From: Verrucomicrobiia bacterium
GTDB lineage: Bacteria > Zixibacteria > MSB-5A5 > DSPP01
Length of the DNA: 34,381 nt
Reading direction: 5' to 3'
NCBI GenBank assembly: GCA_035574275.1
Contig: DATLYY010000036.1
Span: 1 to 34,381 of the forward strand
Part shown: piece after piece, positions 15,555-23,943 of the stretch
Layout of the letters: every line of letters starts with the position of its first letter
How positions within the stretch are numbered: position 1 is the first letter of the stretch
The notes under the pieces: model-generated
The model's database searches: none
Told to the model about the DNA's origin: nothing
What the model saw: the letters and a program-made list of their open reading frames with translations, nothing else
Position numbers and translations under genes: made by a program

Positions 15555-16708
15555 AAATCTTAAAGCTGGCGATCAAAAACGCCTTCCGGCACAAGCTGCG
15601 CACCGGGCTGACCATTCTCGGTCTGGCGGTGGCGGTGATGGCCTTCGGACTTTTGCGCACGGTCATCGACGCCTGGTACGCCGGGGCGGAGGCCGCTCCC
15701 CCCGACCGGTTGATTGCCCGCAACGCGGTCAATATCATTTTTCCCCTCCCCCTTTCCTACCGGGATCAGATTGCCAAGGTGCCGGGGGTGGAAAAGGTCT
15801 CCTACGCCCACTGGTTCGGGGCCTACTACGTGGACCCTAAAAACTTTTTTGCCAACTTCGCCGTCGACCACGAAACCTTCTTCGATTTGTATCCCGAAGT
15901 CGTTTTGGATTCGACGGAGTTGGCGGCGTTCAAGTCGGAAAAGACGGCGGCGGTCTGCGGGCAGATTCTGGCCGACCGGTTCGGCTGGAAGGTGGGGGAC
16001 CGGATCCGGCTCATTGGCACCATCTATCCCGGCAACTGGGATTTACATTTGGTCGGGATTTACCGCGGCTTGAAAAAATCGACGGATGAATCCGGTTTCT
16101 ATCTGCGCTGGGATATGCTGGACGAGAACTTGAAAGCGACCGTCCCCGCACGGGCCGGAAACGTCGGCTGGTATATTATGAAAATATCCGACCCGAACGA
16201 CGGGGTCAGGATTTCCAAAGCGGTGGACGAGCTTTTCAAAAACTCCTTGGCCGAGACCTTGACCGAAACGGAGGAGGCGTTCAATCTTTCCTTTATCGCG
16301 ATGTCTTCCACCATCATCACGGGCTTGCAGCTCGTTTCCTACCTCATCATCGGCATCATCCTTTTGGTTTTGGCCAACACGATGGCGATGACGGCGCGGG
16401 AGCGGATTTCGGAATACGCCGTTTTGAAAACTTTGGGATTCCGCCCCGTCCATCTGGTCATGCTGATTGCCGGGGAATCGGTTTTCATTGCCATCGTTGG
16501 CGGGGTTTTGGGAATGCTTTTGATTTACCCCATGGCGGGGGGATTCGGGGAGGCGATGAAATATTTCTTCCCTGTCTTTGAAGTGAAACCGGTTACGGTG
16601 GTTTTGGCCGGAATTTTCTCCCTCACGGTCGGCGTTCTGGCCTCCCTCTTCCCCATTTTTCGGGCGACGCGGGTTTCCATCGTCGACGGTTTGCGGGTGG
16701 TGGGATGA
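15551..16708 (+). CDS. FtsX-like ABC permease (first)
   Basis: The 385-aa type VII permease begins [35 protein letters not shown], the amphipathic start and first TM of the MacB/FtsX family. A MacB-like periplasmic domain of about 200 residues follows. Three C-terminal TM segments (about 255-285, 310-335, 350-370) include the conserved [24 protein letters not shown] coupling-helix region. The start is TTG 15551 in TTGA overlap with the ATPase stop, preceded by AGGGGAGC. It ends in ATGA overlap with the second permease. The two permeases share layout but little sequence, which suggests a heterodimer. Confidence 0.92.
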   Translation: MKILKLAIKNAFRHKLRTGLTILGLAVAVMAFGLLRTVIDAWYAGAEAAPPDRLIARNAVNIIFPLPLSYRDQIAKVPGVEKVSYAHWFGAYYVDPKNFFANFAVDHETFFDLYPEVVLDSTELAAFKSEKTAAVCGQILADRFGWKVGDRIRLIGTIYPGNWDLHLVGIYRGLKKSTDESGFYLRWDMLDENLKATVPARAGNVGWYIMKISDPNDGVRISKAVDELFKNSLAETLTETEEAFNLSFIAMSSTIITGLQLVSYLIIGIILLVLANTMAMTARERISEYAVLKTLGFRPVHLVMLIAGESVFIAIVGGVLGMLLIYPMAGGFGEAMKYFFPVFEVKPVTVVLAGIFSLTVGVLASLFPIFRATRVSIVDGLRVVG

Positions 16709-17871
16709 AAATACCCCTTTACTACAGCTACCGGAACCTGTTCGCCCGCCGGCTCACCACCGGGCTCACGGTATTGGGGATCGGGCTGGTGGTTTTCGTT
16801 TTTTGCGCCGTTTTGATGATGGGGAACGGAATCAAACAGACCCTGGTGACCTCCGGCTACGACGACAATGCGATACTCATCCGCAAGGCGTCGCAAAACG
16901 AGATGAACTCCTACATCGTGCGGGATCAGGCGGGGATTTTGGAATCGCAAATGGAGATTGCTCGAGGCTCCGACGGCAAGCCGTTGGTGGCCGGGGAACT
17001 TTATGTGGTGGTAAGCTTGGAAAAACGGGACGGGGGCGGCTCGGTGAACGTGGTGGTGCGCGGGGTGAAACCGGTTTCTCTGGCCATCCGCCCGAACATC
17101 AAATTGACCGCCGGACGGATGTTTACGGAAGGGCTGTCGGAAGTGATTGTGGGGAAACAGACGGCGGCGCGATACAAGGGGGCGGAACTGGGGGGGATTT
17201 TGAAGTTCGGGCGGCGGGAATGGCGGGTGGTGGGGGTTTTTGAGGCCGGCCGTTCGGCCTTCGAGTCGGAGGTCTGGGGGGATGTGAACCAGATGATGGC
17301 GGCCTTTGACCGGCCGGTGGTCTCCTCAATGACGATGAAATTAGCCGACCCGTCAAAATTTTCCGAACTGAAAAAGCGGCTGGAAGGGGATCCGCGGCTC
17401 ACCGTGGACGTGAAACGGGAAAAAGAGTACTACGCCGATCAGTCGTACGCCACTTCCAGTTTTATCAACATTCTCGGGATGGTCATCAGCATCATTTTTT
17501 CCTTCGGGGCGGTCATCGGGGCGATGATTACCATGTACGCTTCGGTGGCCAACCGCTCCGCCGAAATCGGCACTTTGCGGGCCTTGGGCTTTCAGCGCCG
17601 CAGCATCTTAGGGGCTTTTCTGGTCGAGTCCGTGCTGCTTTCCTTAATCGGCGGCGTGGTCGGCGTGGCCGGAGCATCACTTTTGAGCTTTGTCACCGTC
17701 TCCACCACCAACTGGGATACTTTCTCCGAGCTGGCCTTCGGCTTTGCCCTCTCCACCGCCATCATCGGCTCGGCCCTCGTCTTCTCCGTCCTGATGGGGT
17801 TCTTTGGCGGGTTTTTGCCCGCCGTCCGGGCCGCCCGGATGAACATTATCAACGCCCTGCGGGCGGAATAG
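16705..17871 (+). CDS. FtsX-like ABC permease (second)
   Basis: The 388-aa protein has the same topology as the preceding gene product: TM1 (LTTGLTVLGIGLVVFVFCAVLMM), a periplasmic MacB-like domain, and three C-terminal TMs. The family motif ANRSAEIGTLRALGFQRRSILGAFL lies between TM2 and TM3. The periplasmic domain contains VIVGKQTAARYKGAELGGIL and a FEVGRSAFESEVWGDVNQM-type segment, as in MacB/LolC relatives. The ATG overlaps the preceding stop. It is the last gene of the operon, and no clear terminator follows. A single ATPase with two different permeases resembles the LolCDE layout, but the adaptor makes it an efflux-like or export-like system. Confidence 0.92.
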   Translation: MKIPLYYSYRNLFARRLTTGLTVLGIGLVVFVFCAVLMMGNGIKQTLVTSGYDDNAILIRKASQNEMNSYIVRDQAGILESQMEIARGSDGKPLVAGELYVVVSLEKRDGGGSVNVVVRGVKPVSLAIRPNIKLTAGRMFTEGLSEVIVGKQTAARYKGAELGGILKFGRREWRVVGVFEAGRSAFESEVWGDVNQMMAAFDRPVVSSMTMKLADPSKFSELKKRLEGDPRLTVDVKREKEYYADQSYATSSFINILGMVISIIFSFGAVIGAMITMYASVANRSAEIGTLRALGFQRRSILGAFLVESVLLSLIGGVVGVAGASLLSFVTVSTTNWDTFSELAFGFALSTAIIGSALVFSVLMGFFGGFLPAVRAARMNIINALRAE

Positions 17872-17892
17872 TTTTTCCCCTAAAAAAACCGC

Positions 17893-17920
17893 TTGACAAA
17901 CTTCTTGCGGGTTATAGATT
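17893..17920 (+). promoter_or_regulatory. Candidate promoter of the first giant surface protein
   Basis: A consensus TTGACA, a 16-bp spacer, then TAGATT (four of six). An alternative -10, TATAGA, gives a 14-bp spacer. Confidence 0.4.
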
Positions 17921-17925
17921 TCTGT

Positions 17926-18267
17926 TTACTATAAGCTCTTGGCTTATGGAGGGGAAGTGCTTGGCTTGGACCGGGCAAAGAGGTTGAGGGATTTAAAAAA
18001 CAAAGTTTAGTGGCAAAACAGTAAAGACGGAAGCCTGTTTTCTGTCCGCGGACTTCTGCCGGTTTTCCGTACCGGCCAAGCGGCATAAACCGGGTTGACC
18101 CACCCGTCCCGATTTGGGAAAGGGAGGGGCGGGGTGTCTTTTGCGCCCGAAAAGGAGGTTGAAAAAGGGGAAAAATCGTAAAACGGAGCAGACGAAATCG
18201 AGGGGTTTTCGTCAACGAACCAGTTGTCAACGTTAACTGCACAAACCCAAAAAGGGAGGAGCAACAA
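17926..18267 (+). promoter_or_regulatory. Long structured 5' leader of the first giant gene
   Basis: About 340 nt without a coding frame on the plus strand. It contains AAAACAG/CTGTTTT (18015-18021 with 18035-18041) and GCCGGT/ACCGGC (18058-18063 with 18071-18076). TGCCG/CGGCA (18057-18061 with 18081-18085) also encloses a stem. Motifs such as GGCAAAAC, AAGCC and CCGGGTTGACC occur in the order seen in c-di-GMP-I (GEMM) riboswitches, but the GACGCAAAGCC core is missing. The assignment to that class is therefore weak. A Shine-Dalgarno GGGAGG lies before ATG 18268. Confidence 0.35.
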
Positions 18268-21200
18268 ATGTCACGATGTAGCAATGTCTTTCGAACTACG
18301 GTCCTGCTTCTGGCCGTATTGACGCTCGGATTGACGACGGTGGCTTTTGGCAACGTCATCGTCGATTTCAGGCAGTCGGCCAACAATGAGACCAACGGGA
18401 CTATCCAGGGGCTCGGAAATGTGCATTGGATTAATTCCATTGTTCAGTCGAGCAATTCCCGATACTACGAGGGGATGTCCAACTTTCAGCGGGCTCTCTT
18501 TGCACAAACTCCCGCCACCACCGGCAATATCCACACCCTGACTTTAAGCCACCAGTTCACCAAGGGAGGCATTCATGCCTACGATTTCTTGACCTCTTGG
18601 GCGCAGGGTATTGCCGACGATGGAGCCGCCTTGGGAGTTCCCATCCAAATCAATCAGTGCGGCATTGAGATTGGCCCGCCGAACACCCTGGTGGACTCTT
18701 GCAATGCCCTCCACAGCGCCTTTTTTGTGGATGTTGACATTCCGGATGACCCGTATATCAGTAAGGATGGCTCCACAGCGGCCAAAATCGCCGCCTATGA
18801 GGCGATCCGGGGGAACCGCACCGTCCGGATTTACGGCAACGCGCCCATCAGCAATGCCTCGATGACAGTCAGCCACGATGTGGCCAACGGAGCGGACAAT
18901 GGGGATTCGTACGCCAAGTACGTGTTGCAGTGGACCTCCAGTTCCAGCCAGATTCTGGTCGAAATGGCCGGCCATTTGGCCATTTCCGGCGACGGCACCG
19001 GTATGACCTGGGGCCCGGGGTTGGGTTCTTCCCAGATTAATGGCGGCCCCTATCACTTCAAACTGGATGCATTGGGCGGCGCTTTGGCAGCCAACGGCAC
19101 GCAGACCCAGGTCACTTCGCTCGGTTCGCAGGACAACCAAATCAAGGGAGCGGACATTTTGGTTCCCTGTCCGACCTGCGCGGTTTCCGGGCCGACCGGG
19201 CCGCTCTGCCCCGGCTCCGCCGCCCAGAGCTACTCGGTCTCCATCACCGGGACCTGCACGAACCAGTCCGCCATAACCTGGAGTTTGAGCAACAACACGT
19301 CCGGGGCTTCCTTCAATGGCGGTAATACTGGCACTTCGGTCTCCGTGAACCCCGGCTCTTCCTGCGGTTCTTTCACGCTGACCTCCAGTTTCACCTGCAG
19401 CAATTGCATCGATCCGGTCACCTGCTCCATCGATGTGACCGTGCAGGACAACACGGCGCCGGTGATTTCGGGCGTGGGCGCCAACACAAACATTGAGTGC
19501 CCGGCGACCCCGGTCTTTTCCAATCCGACCGCCTCGGATGACTGCGACCAGAGCCCTGCGCTTACGTATAACGACGTGACAACTCCGGGCAGCTGCCCGC
19601 AGGAGTACTCGGTCACCCGCACTTGGACGGCCACGGACGACTGCGGCAACAGCTCCACGGCCTCCCAGACCATCAACGTGCAGGACAATACGGCGCCGGT
19701 GATTTCGGGCGTGGGCGCCAATGCAAACATCGAGTGTCCGGCCACGCCGGTGTTCAGCAATCCTTCGGCGGCGGATGCTTGCGACCCGAATCCGTCCTTG
19801 ACCTACAACGACGTGACCACTCCGGGTTCTTGCCCGCAGGAGTACTCGGTCACCCGCACCTGGACGGCGACGGATGCCTGCGGCAACTCTTCGCAGGCCA
19901 GCCAGACCATCACGGTGGAAGACAACACCCCGCCGACTTTGAGCGGCCAGGGTGCCGATGCCACCATCGAGTGCCCGGCTACTCCATCCTTCACGCCGCC
20001 GACGGCTTCGGACGCTTGCGATCCGAACCCGGTTATCAGCTTCAGCGACCAGACCACCCCGGGTGCCTGTCCGCAGGAGTACAGCGTGACGAGAACCTGG
20101 ACGGTGGTGGATGCCTGCGGCAACCAGGGCACACCGGTTTCCCAAACGATTACCGTGGAGGACAACACCGCTCCGGTCATCTCTGGAGTGGGTGGTAACG
20201 CCACCATTGAGTGTCCGGCGACTCCGGTGTTTAGCACTCCCTCTGCTTCGGATCTCTGCGACCCGAACCCGTCCTTGACGTTTAATGATGTCACCACGCC
20301 GGGTTCCTGTCCGCAGGAGTATTCGGTTACGCGTACTTGGACGGCTACGGATGCCTGCGGCAATTCTTCGCAGGCCAGCCAGACCATCACGGTCGAGGAC
20401 AACACCGCTCCCGTAATCTCGGGTGTGGGTGGTCCGCAGACCATTGAGTGTCCGGCCACTCCGGTGTTCAGCAATCCGAGCGCTTCGGATCTCTGCGACC
20501 CGAGCCCGTCCTTGACGTTTAATGATGTCACCACGCCGGGTTCCTGTCCGCAGGAATACAGTGTTACCAGAACCTGGACAGCTACGGATGCCTGCGGCAA
20601 CGTGTCGGCTCCGGTTTCCCAGACGATTACGGTGGAGGACAACACGGCACCGGTCATCAGCGGGGTGGGCGGCAACCAGACGATTGAATGTCCGGCGACG
20701 CCGGTCTTCAGCACGCCTTCGGCCTCCGATGTTTGCGATCCGAATCCGTCCTTAACATTTAATGACGTGACCACGCCCGGTTCCTGTCCGCAGGAGTACA
20801 GCGTTACCAGAACCTGGACGGCTACGGATGCCTGCGGCAATTCTTCGCAGGCCAGCCAGACCATCACGGTCGAGGACAACACGGCACCGGTTATCAGCGG
20901 AGTGGGCGGCAACCAGACCATTGAATGCCCGGCCACCCCGGTGTTTTCCAACCCGACCGCTTCGGATCTTTGCGACCCGAACCCGAGCTTGACGTTCAAC
21001 GACGTGACGACTCCGGGCTCTTGTCCGCAGGAATACAGCGTAACGCGCACTTGGACGGCCACGGATGCCTGCGGCAATTCGTCTTCTGCTTCCCAGACCA
21101 TTACGGTGGAGGACAATACTGATCCGGTGTTGACGGCTTGCCCAGCTCCAATCGTGGTCTGCGAGGGTTCACCGATTAGCTTCACCCCGCCGACCGCCAC

Positions 21201-22698
21201 GGATGCCTGCGATTCGGATGTTCCCGTGGTCTGCACGCGCAGCGACGGCCAGGGCTTGGGAGACCCCTATCCGATTGGGACCACCACGATTACCTGTGTG
21301 GCCGCCGATGATTGCGGGAATTCCGATGATTGCAACTTTACGGTAACGGTGAACGCCAACCCGGTCTGCAGCATCAGCGATGGACCGGGCTTCGGCACAC
21401 CCATCTGCGCCGGCTCCTCGACGCCTATCGCCGACCTCTTCTGCGGGCCGGCCGGTATGGCTTCTTACAGCTGGTCAGTGGATTGCGGCACGATCAGCGG
21501 CTTTTCCACCGAACAATGTGTGGACTGGACACCGCCGGCCGTGGGCGGCACCTGTACCTTCACTTTGACCATCGTGGACGGCAACGGCTGCACAAGCACC
21601 TGCACGCGCCAGATTTCGGTACCCAACCCAACGCCGTGCGTGCTCGTTCCGCCAGCCACCCTGCCGGTGTGCGGCTCGACTGGCAACAGCTACTGCGGCC
21701 CGGCCGGCTTTGCCGATTACCAGTGGTCCTTCAGCTCGCCCGATTGGGTGATAACCGGCGGTCAGGGAACTTCGTGCATCACCTACACGGCGGGGAGTTC
21801 CGGCCCGGCCACCTTGCTTCTGGATGCCACCAACCAGTTTGGCTGCCATTCCAGTTGCGACGTGCCGATCGACTGCCAGCCCGGCTTTGAGGGTTGCACC
21901 CCGGGTTTCTGGAAAAACCACACCGGCTTGTGGAATCAGACGAGCGATGCGGTCTCCCAGTGCGTGGCTTCGGCCATTGCCGGTTTGGGTGCTCCTTACA
22001 GCGGCAACGGCACCACAGGTTCCTCTTTCCGCACGACCTTCGGTCTTACGGGAAGCGAGATGCTGGAAGCCGGTTTGAATGCCAACCTCACACTCCAGCA
22101 GGCCATCAACCTCGGCGGCGGCGGCTTCCAAAAGCTGGCCCGCCATGCCGTGGCCGGTCTTTTGAGCTCCTGCCAGGTCAACTACACGTATACCACTTTG
22201 CAGGTACTGACCCAGGTGCACGAAGCCATCATCAATCTGGAAGCGGAGCCATTGGCCACCCAACTGGCCGCGGCCAACAACCTTCCACATGATCATTGTG
22301 AGAGCGGTTTGCCAGCCGCAGCCCCCGTGGCATCGGGAAGGGATCTCTTGAACGTCGAGGATGATAACTTCGCGCTGGATCCGGTAGCCGTCGAAAAGGC
22401 GGCAGGCAGCGCTTTGCCGACCGTGTTTGCCCTGCGCGGCAGCTATCCCAATCCGTTCAATGCTTCCACCCAGATCAACTTCGCCCTGCCGCAAGCCGGC
22501 ACGGTGCGGTTGGTTATCTACAACATTCTGGGGCAGCCCGTGCGTACTCTTCTGGATGGCGACCAGCCGGCCGGGGAGCGTTCGGTACTCTGGAACGGGA
22601 CGGACAACAGCGGTAGCAGTTTGTCTTCCGGGGTTTACTTCTACAAGATTATGTTCAACGGCCAAGTCAAAGTCGGCCGGATGAACCTGATTAAGTAA
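18268..22698 (+). CDS. Giant secreted HYR-repeat protein with T9SS-type sorting domain
   Basis: The 1476-aa protein begins with a signal peptide (FRTTVLLLAVLTLGLTTVAFG). An N-terminal beta-rich domain (to about 300) is shared with the 24522 gene product (YYEGMS, AYDFLT, GGPYHFKLDALGG). Residues 394-948 hold seven HYR-like units of 79-80 aa, each with four cysteines (IEC, CD, SCPQEYSVTRTW, CGN). A classical HYR domain (949-1030) and PKD/Ig-like domains (GMASYSWSVDCGTI) follow. A CTPGFWKNH domain starts at about 1209 and runs to about 1350. The C-terminus (about 1390-1476; YPNPFNASTQINFALP, LVIYNILGQPVRTL, GVYFYKI) is a type-A sorting domain of type IX secretion. The likely role is a disulfide-rich surface or matrix protein. 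GGGAGG precedes ATG 18268. Confidence 0.9.
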   Translation: MSRCSNVFRTTVLLLAVLTLGLTTVAFGNVIVDFRQSANNETNGTIQGLGNVHWINSIVQSSNSRYYEGMSNFQRALFAQTPATTGNIHTLTLSHQFTKGGIHAYDFLTSWAQGIADDGAALGVPIQINQCGIEIGPPNTLVDSCNALHSAFFVDVDIPDDPYISKDGSTAAKIAAYEAIRGNRTVRIYGNAPISNASMTVSHDVANGADNGDSYAKYVLQWTSSSSQILVEMAGHLAISGDGTGMTWGPGLGSSQINGGPYHFKLDALGGALAANGTQTQVTSLGSQDNQIKGADILVPCPTCAVSGPTGPLCPGSAAQSYSVSITGTCTNQSAITWSLSNNTSGASFNGGNTGTSVSVNPGSSCGSFTLTSSFTCSNCIDPVTCSIDVTVQDNTAPVISGVGANTNIECPATPVFSNPTASDDCDQSPALTYNDVTTPGSCPQEYSVTRTWTATDDCGNSSTASQTINVQDNTAPVISGVGANANIECPATPVFSNPSAADACDPNPSLTYNDVTTPGSCPQEYSVTRTWTATDACGNSSQASQTITVEDNTPPTLSGQGADATIECPATPSFTPPTASDACDPNPVISFSDQTTPGACPQEYSVTRTWTVVDACGNQGTPVSQTITVEDNTAPVISGVGGNATIECPATPVFSTPSASDLCDPNPSLTFNDVTTPGSCPQEYSVTRTWTATDACGNSSQASQTITVEDNTAPVISGVGGPQTIECPATPVFSNPSASDLCDPSPSLTFNDVTTPGSCPQEYSVTRTWTATDACGNVSAPVSQTITVEDNTAPVISGVGGNQTIECPATPVFSTPSASDVCDPNPSLTFNDVTTPGSCPQEYSVTRTWTATDACGNSSQASQTITVEDNTAPVISGVGGNQTIECPATPVFSNPTASDLCDPNPSLTFNDVTTPGSCPQEYSVTRTWTATDACGNSSSASQTITVEDNTDPVLTACPAPIVVCEGSPISFTPPTATDACDSDVPVVCTRSDGQGLGDPYPIGTTTITCVAADDCGNSDDCNFTVTVNANPVCSISDGPGFGTPICAGSSTPIADLFCGPAGMASYSWSVDCGTISGFSTEQCVDWTPPAVGGTCTFTLTIVDGNGCTSTCTRQISVPNPTPCVLVPPATLPVCGSTGNSYCGPAGFADYQWSFSSPDWVITGGQGTSCITYTAGSSGPATLLLDATNQFGCHSSCDVPIDCQPGFEGCTPGFWKNHTGLWNQTSDAVSQCVASAIAGLGAPYSGNGTTGSSFRTTFGLTGSEMLEAGLNANLTLQQAINLGGGGFQKLARHAVAGLLSSCQVNYTYTTLQVLTQVHEAIINLEAEPLATQLAAANNLPHDHCESGLPAAAPVASGRDLLNVEDDNFALDPVAVEKAAGSALPTVFALRGSYPNPFNASTQINFALPQAGTVRLVIYNILGQPVRTLLDGDQPAGERSVLWNGTDNSGSSLSSGVYFYKIMFNGQVKVGRMNLIK
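19447..21111 (+). repeat. Seven in-frame tandem HYR-like repeat units (237/240 bp)
   Basis: Units start at 19447, 19684, 19921, 20161, 20398, 20638 and 20875. Five are 237 bp, and two are 240 bp with an extra codon in the loop after CGN (N-Q-G-T-P-V-S and N-V-S-A-P-V-S). Amino-acid identity between units is very high, while many third positions differ. Some blocks are DNA-identical between alternate units. The unit after 21112 is a diverged HYR domain. Confidence 0.9.
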
Positions 22699-22717
22699 GC
22701 CCAATCAAAGCACCTCC

Positions 22718-22754
22718 AAAAAGCCCCCCGGGAAACCGGGGGGCTTTTTGTTTT
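22718..22754 (+). terminator. Intrinsic terminator after the first giant gene
   Basis: GCCCCCCGG, loop GAAA, CCGGGGGGC forms a perfect 9-bp stem flanked by AAAAA and TTTTTGTTTT. It lies 20 bp after the stop codon. Confidence 0.95.
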
Positions 22755-22790
22755 GAATGAAAGCGCAGGTGCTTGAAAACACGGTTGGGA

Positions 22791-22811
22791 ACCGGCGGGA
22801 GGACCGGCGGG
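22791..22811. repeat. ACCGGCGGG direct repeat before the protease gene
   Basis: Two copies of ACCGGCGGG with a 12-bp period (22791-22799 and 22803-22811) lie upstream of the trypsin-like gene. They may be a regulator-binding pair; there is no other evidence. Confidence 0.3.
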
Positions 22812-22845
22812 TTTAAAACTTGGGGTTGAAAAGAGAGGAGCCGAA

Positions 22846-23883
22846 ATGCCACCGTTCGTACAATTGGTTTCCAGTGAAACTTCGGAAAAAGATTTGCAAA
22901 ACGGAAAACCGCCCGGTTTGTCCGACCGGGAGATTCTGGACGCCTACTCCCAAACCGTGATGGACGTGGCGGAAAAGGTTAGTCCGTCCGTCGTCAACAT
23001 CCATGTGCATCAAGAGGGAAACGGCCGGACGGGGCCGCGTCCCGTTAACGGCAGCGGCTCCGGGTTTGTATTTACGCCGGACGGGTTTATTCTGACCAAC
23101 AGCCACGTGGTGCACGGTGCCAACCAAATCGAAGCCGTGCTTTTCGACGGGCAGCGGTATTTGGCCCAGTTGGTCGGCGACGACCCCCACACCGACTTGG
23201 CCGTGGTGCGCATTAATGCGCCCAATTTGATTCCGGCGGAGTTCGGCGATTCGCAAGCCATCCAAGTCGGGCAACTGGCAGTCGCCATCGGCAACCCGTA
23301 CGGTTTCCAGTGCACGGTCACCGCCGGGGTCGTTTCGGCCCTCGGACGGTCTTTGCGTTCCCAGTCGGGCCGCTTGATTGACAACGTCATCCAGACCGAC
23401 GCCGCCCTGAACCCGGGCAATTCCGGCGGGCCATTGGTCAATTCGCGCGGAGAGGTTATCGGGGTTAATACGGCGGTCATATTGCCCGCGCAGGGAATCT
23501 GCTTTGCCATCGCCGTCAACACGGCCAAGTTTGTGGCCGCGCGGCTCATCAAGGAAGGCCGGGTGCGCCGCAGTTTTATCGGCGTGGCGGGACAAAATGT
23601 TTCCCTGCACCGCCGGGTGGTCCGGTTCCACAACCTGCCCGCCGAGACAGGGGTCTTGGTCGCCTCGGTTGAGCAAGGAAGCCCCGCTAAACGCGCCGGC
23701 CTTTCCGAAGGGGACGTCATCATCGGTTTTGCCAACCAGCCGGTGGCAGGTATAGACGATTTGCACCGGTTGTTGACGGATGAACGGGTTGGCCTACGTT
23801 GTGAACTGGTTTTGGTGCGTAGAAATGAATTGCTCCGGCTGACGGTTTTTCCAAGGGAACAGAGGGCGGGAAGAGAAAACTGA
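22846..23883 (+). CDS. Trypsin-like serine protease with PDZ domain (HtrA-type), no signal peptide
   Basis: The 345-aa S1C protease has the catalytic triad H87 (LTNSHVVHG), D117 (HTDLAVV) and S193 (LNPGNSGGPLV). A single C-terminal PDZ domain occupies about residues 255-340 (AETGVLVASVEQGSPAKRAGLSEGDVIIGFANQPV). The N-terminus (MPPFVQLVSSETSEKDL) is hydrophilic with no hydrophobic segment. Unlike DegP/DegS it therefore appears cytoplasmic, unless export is atypical. The segment normally forming the long LA loop is short (QEGNGRTGPRPVNG). AGAGGAG lies 6 bp before ATG 22846. The gene is a stand-alone unit between two terminators and lies between the two giant paralogs; a functional link to them is inference. 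Confidence 0.93.
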   Translation: MPPFVQLVSSETSEKDLQNGKPPGLSDREILDAYSQTVMDVAEKVSPSVVNIHVHQEGNGRTGPRPVNGSGSGFVFTPDGFILTNSHVVHGANQIEAVLFDGQRYLAQLVGDDPHTDLAVVRINAPNLIPAEFGDSQAIQVGQLAVAIGNPYGFQCTVTAGVVSALGRSLRSQSGRLIDNVIQTDAALNPGNSGGPLVNSRGEVIGVNTAVILPAQGICFAIAVNTAKFVAARLIKEGRVRRSFIGVAGQNVSLHRRVVRFHNLPAETGVLVASVEQGSPAKRAGLSEGDVIIGFANQPVAGIDDLHRLLTDERVGLRCELVLVRRNELLRLTVFPREQRAGREN

Positions 23884-23916
23884 AAACCGAACAAAATCCG
23901 CAATACTTGACGTTGA

Positions 23917-23943
23917 GTCGGTCAATTTTGGGCCGACTTTTTT
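23917..23943 (+). terminator. Intrinsic terminator after the protease gene
   Basis: GTCGGTC, loop AATTTTG, GGCCGAC (7-bp stem with one wobble), followed by TTTTTTATTTTA. It lies 33 bp after the stop. Confidence 0.85.

Noticed and set aside
18544-20145. Long minus-strand open frame (533 codons) opposite the first giant gene
   Set aside because: It is a mirror of the codon-biased repeat region. The translation is Arg/Gly/His-rich without domains, and the plus-strand frame carries a signal peptide and recognised repeats.
19447-21111. Regular ~240-bp periodicity considered as a CRISPR or satellite array
   Set aside because: Units are coding, in frame and far longer than CRISPR repeats, with no spacers.
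19803-21236. Minus-strand open frame of 477 codons with apparent internal repeats
   Set aside because: Its repeats are simply the antisense of the HYR units. It has no ribosome binding site and no family match.
22718-22754. Hairpin considered as a REP element
   Set aside because: The A-run/T-run flanks and the position 20 bp after a stop codon mark a standard intrinsic terminator.
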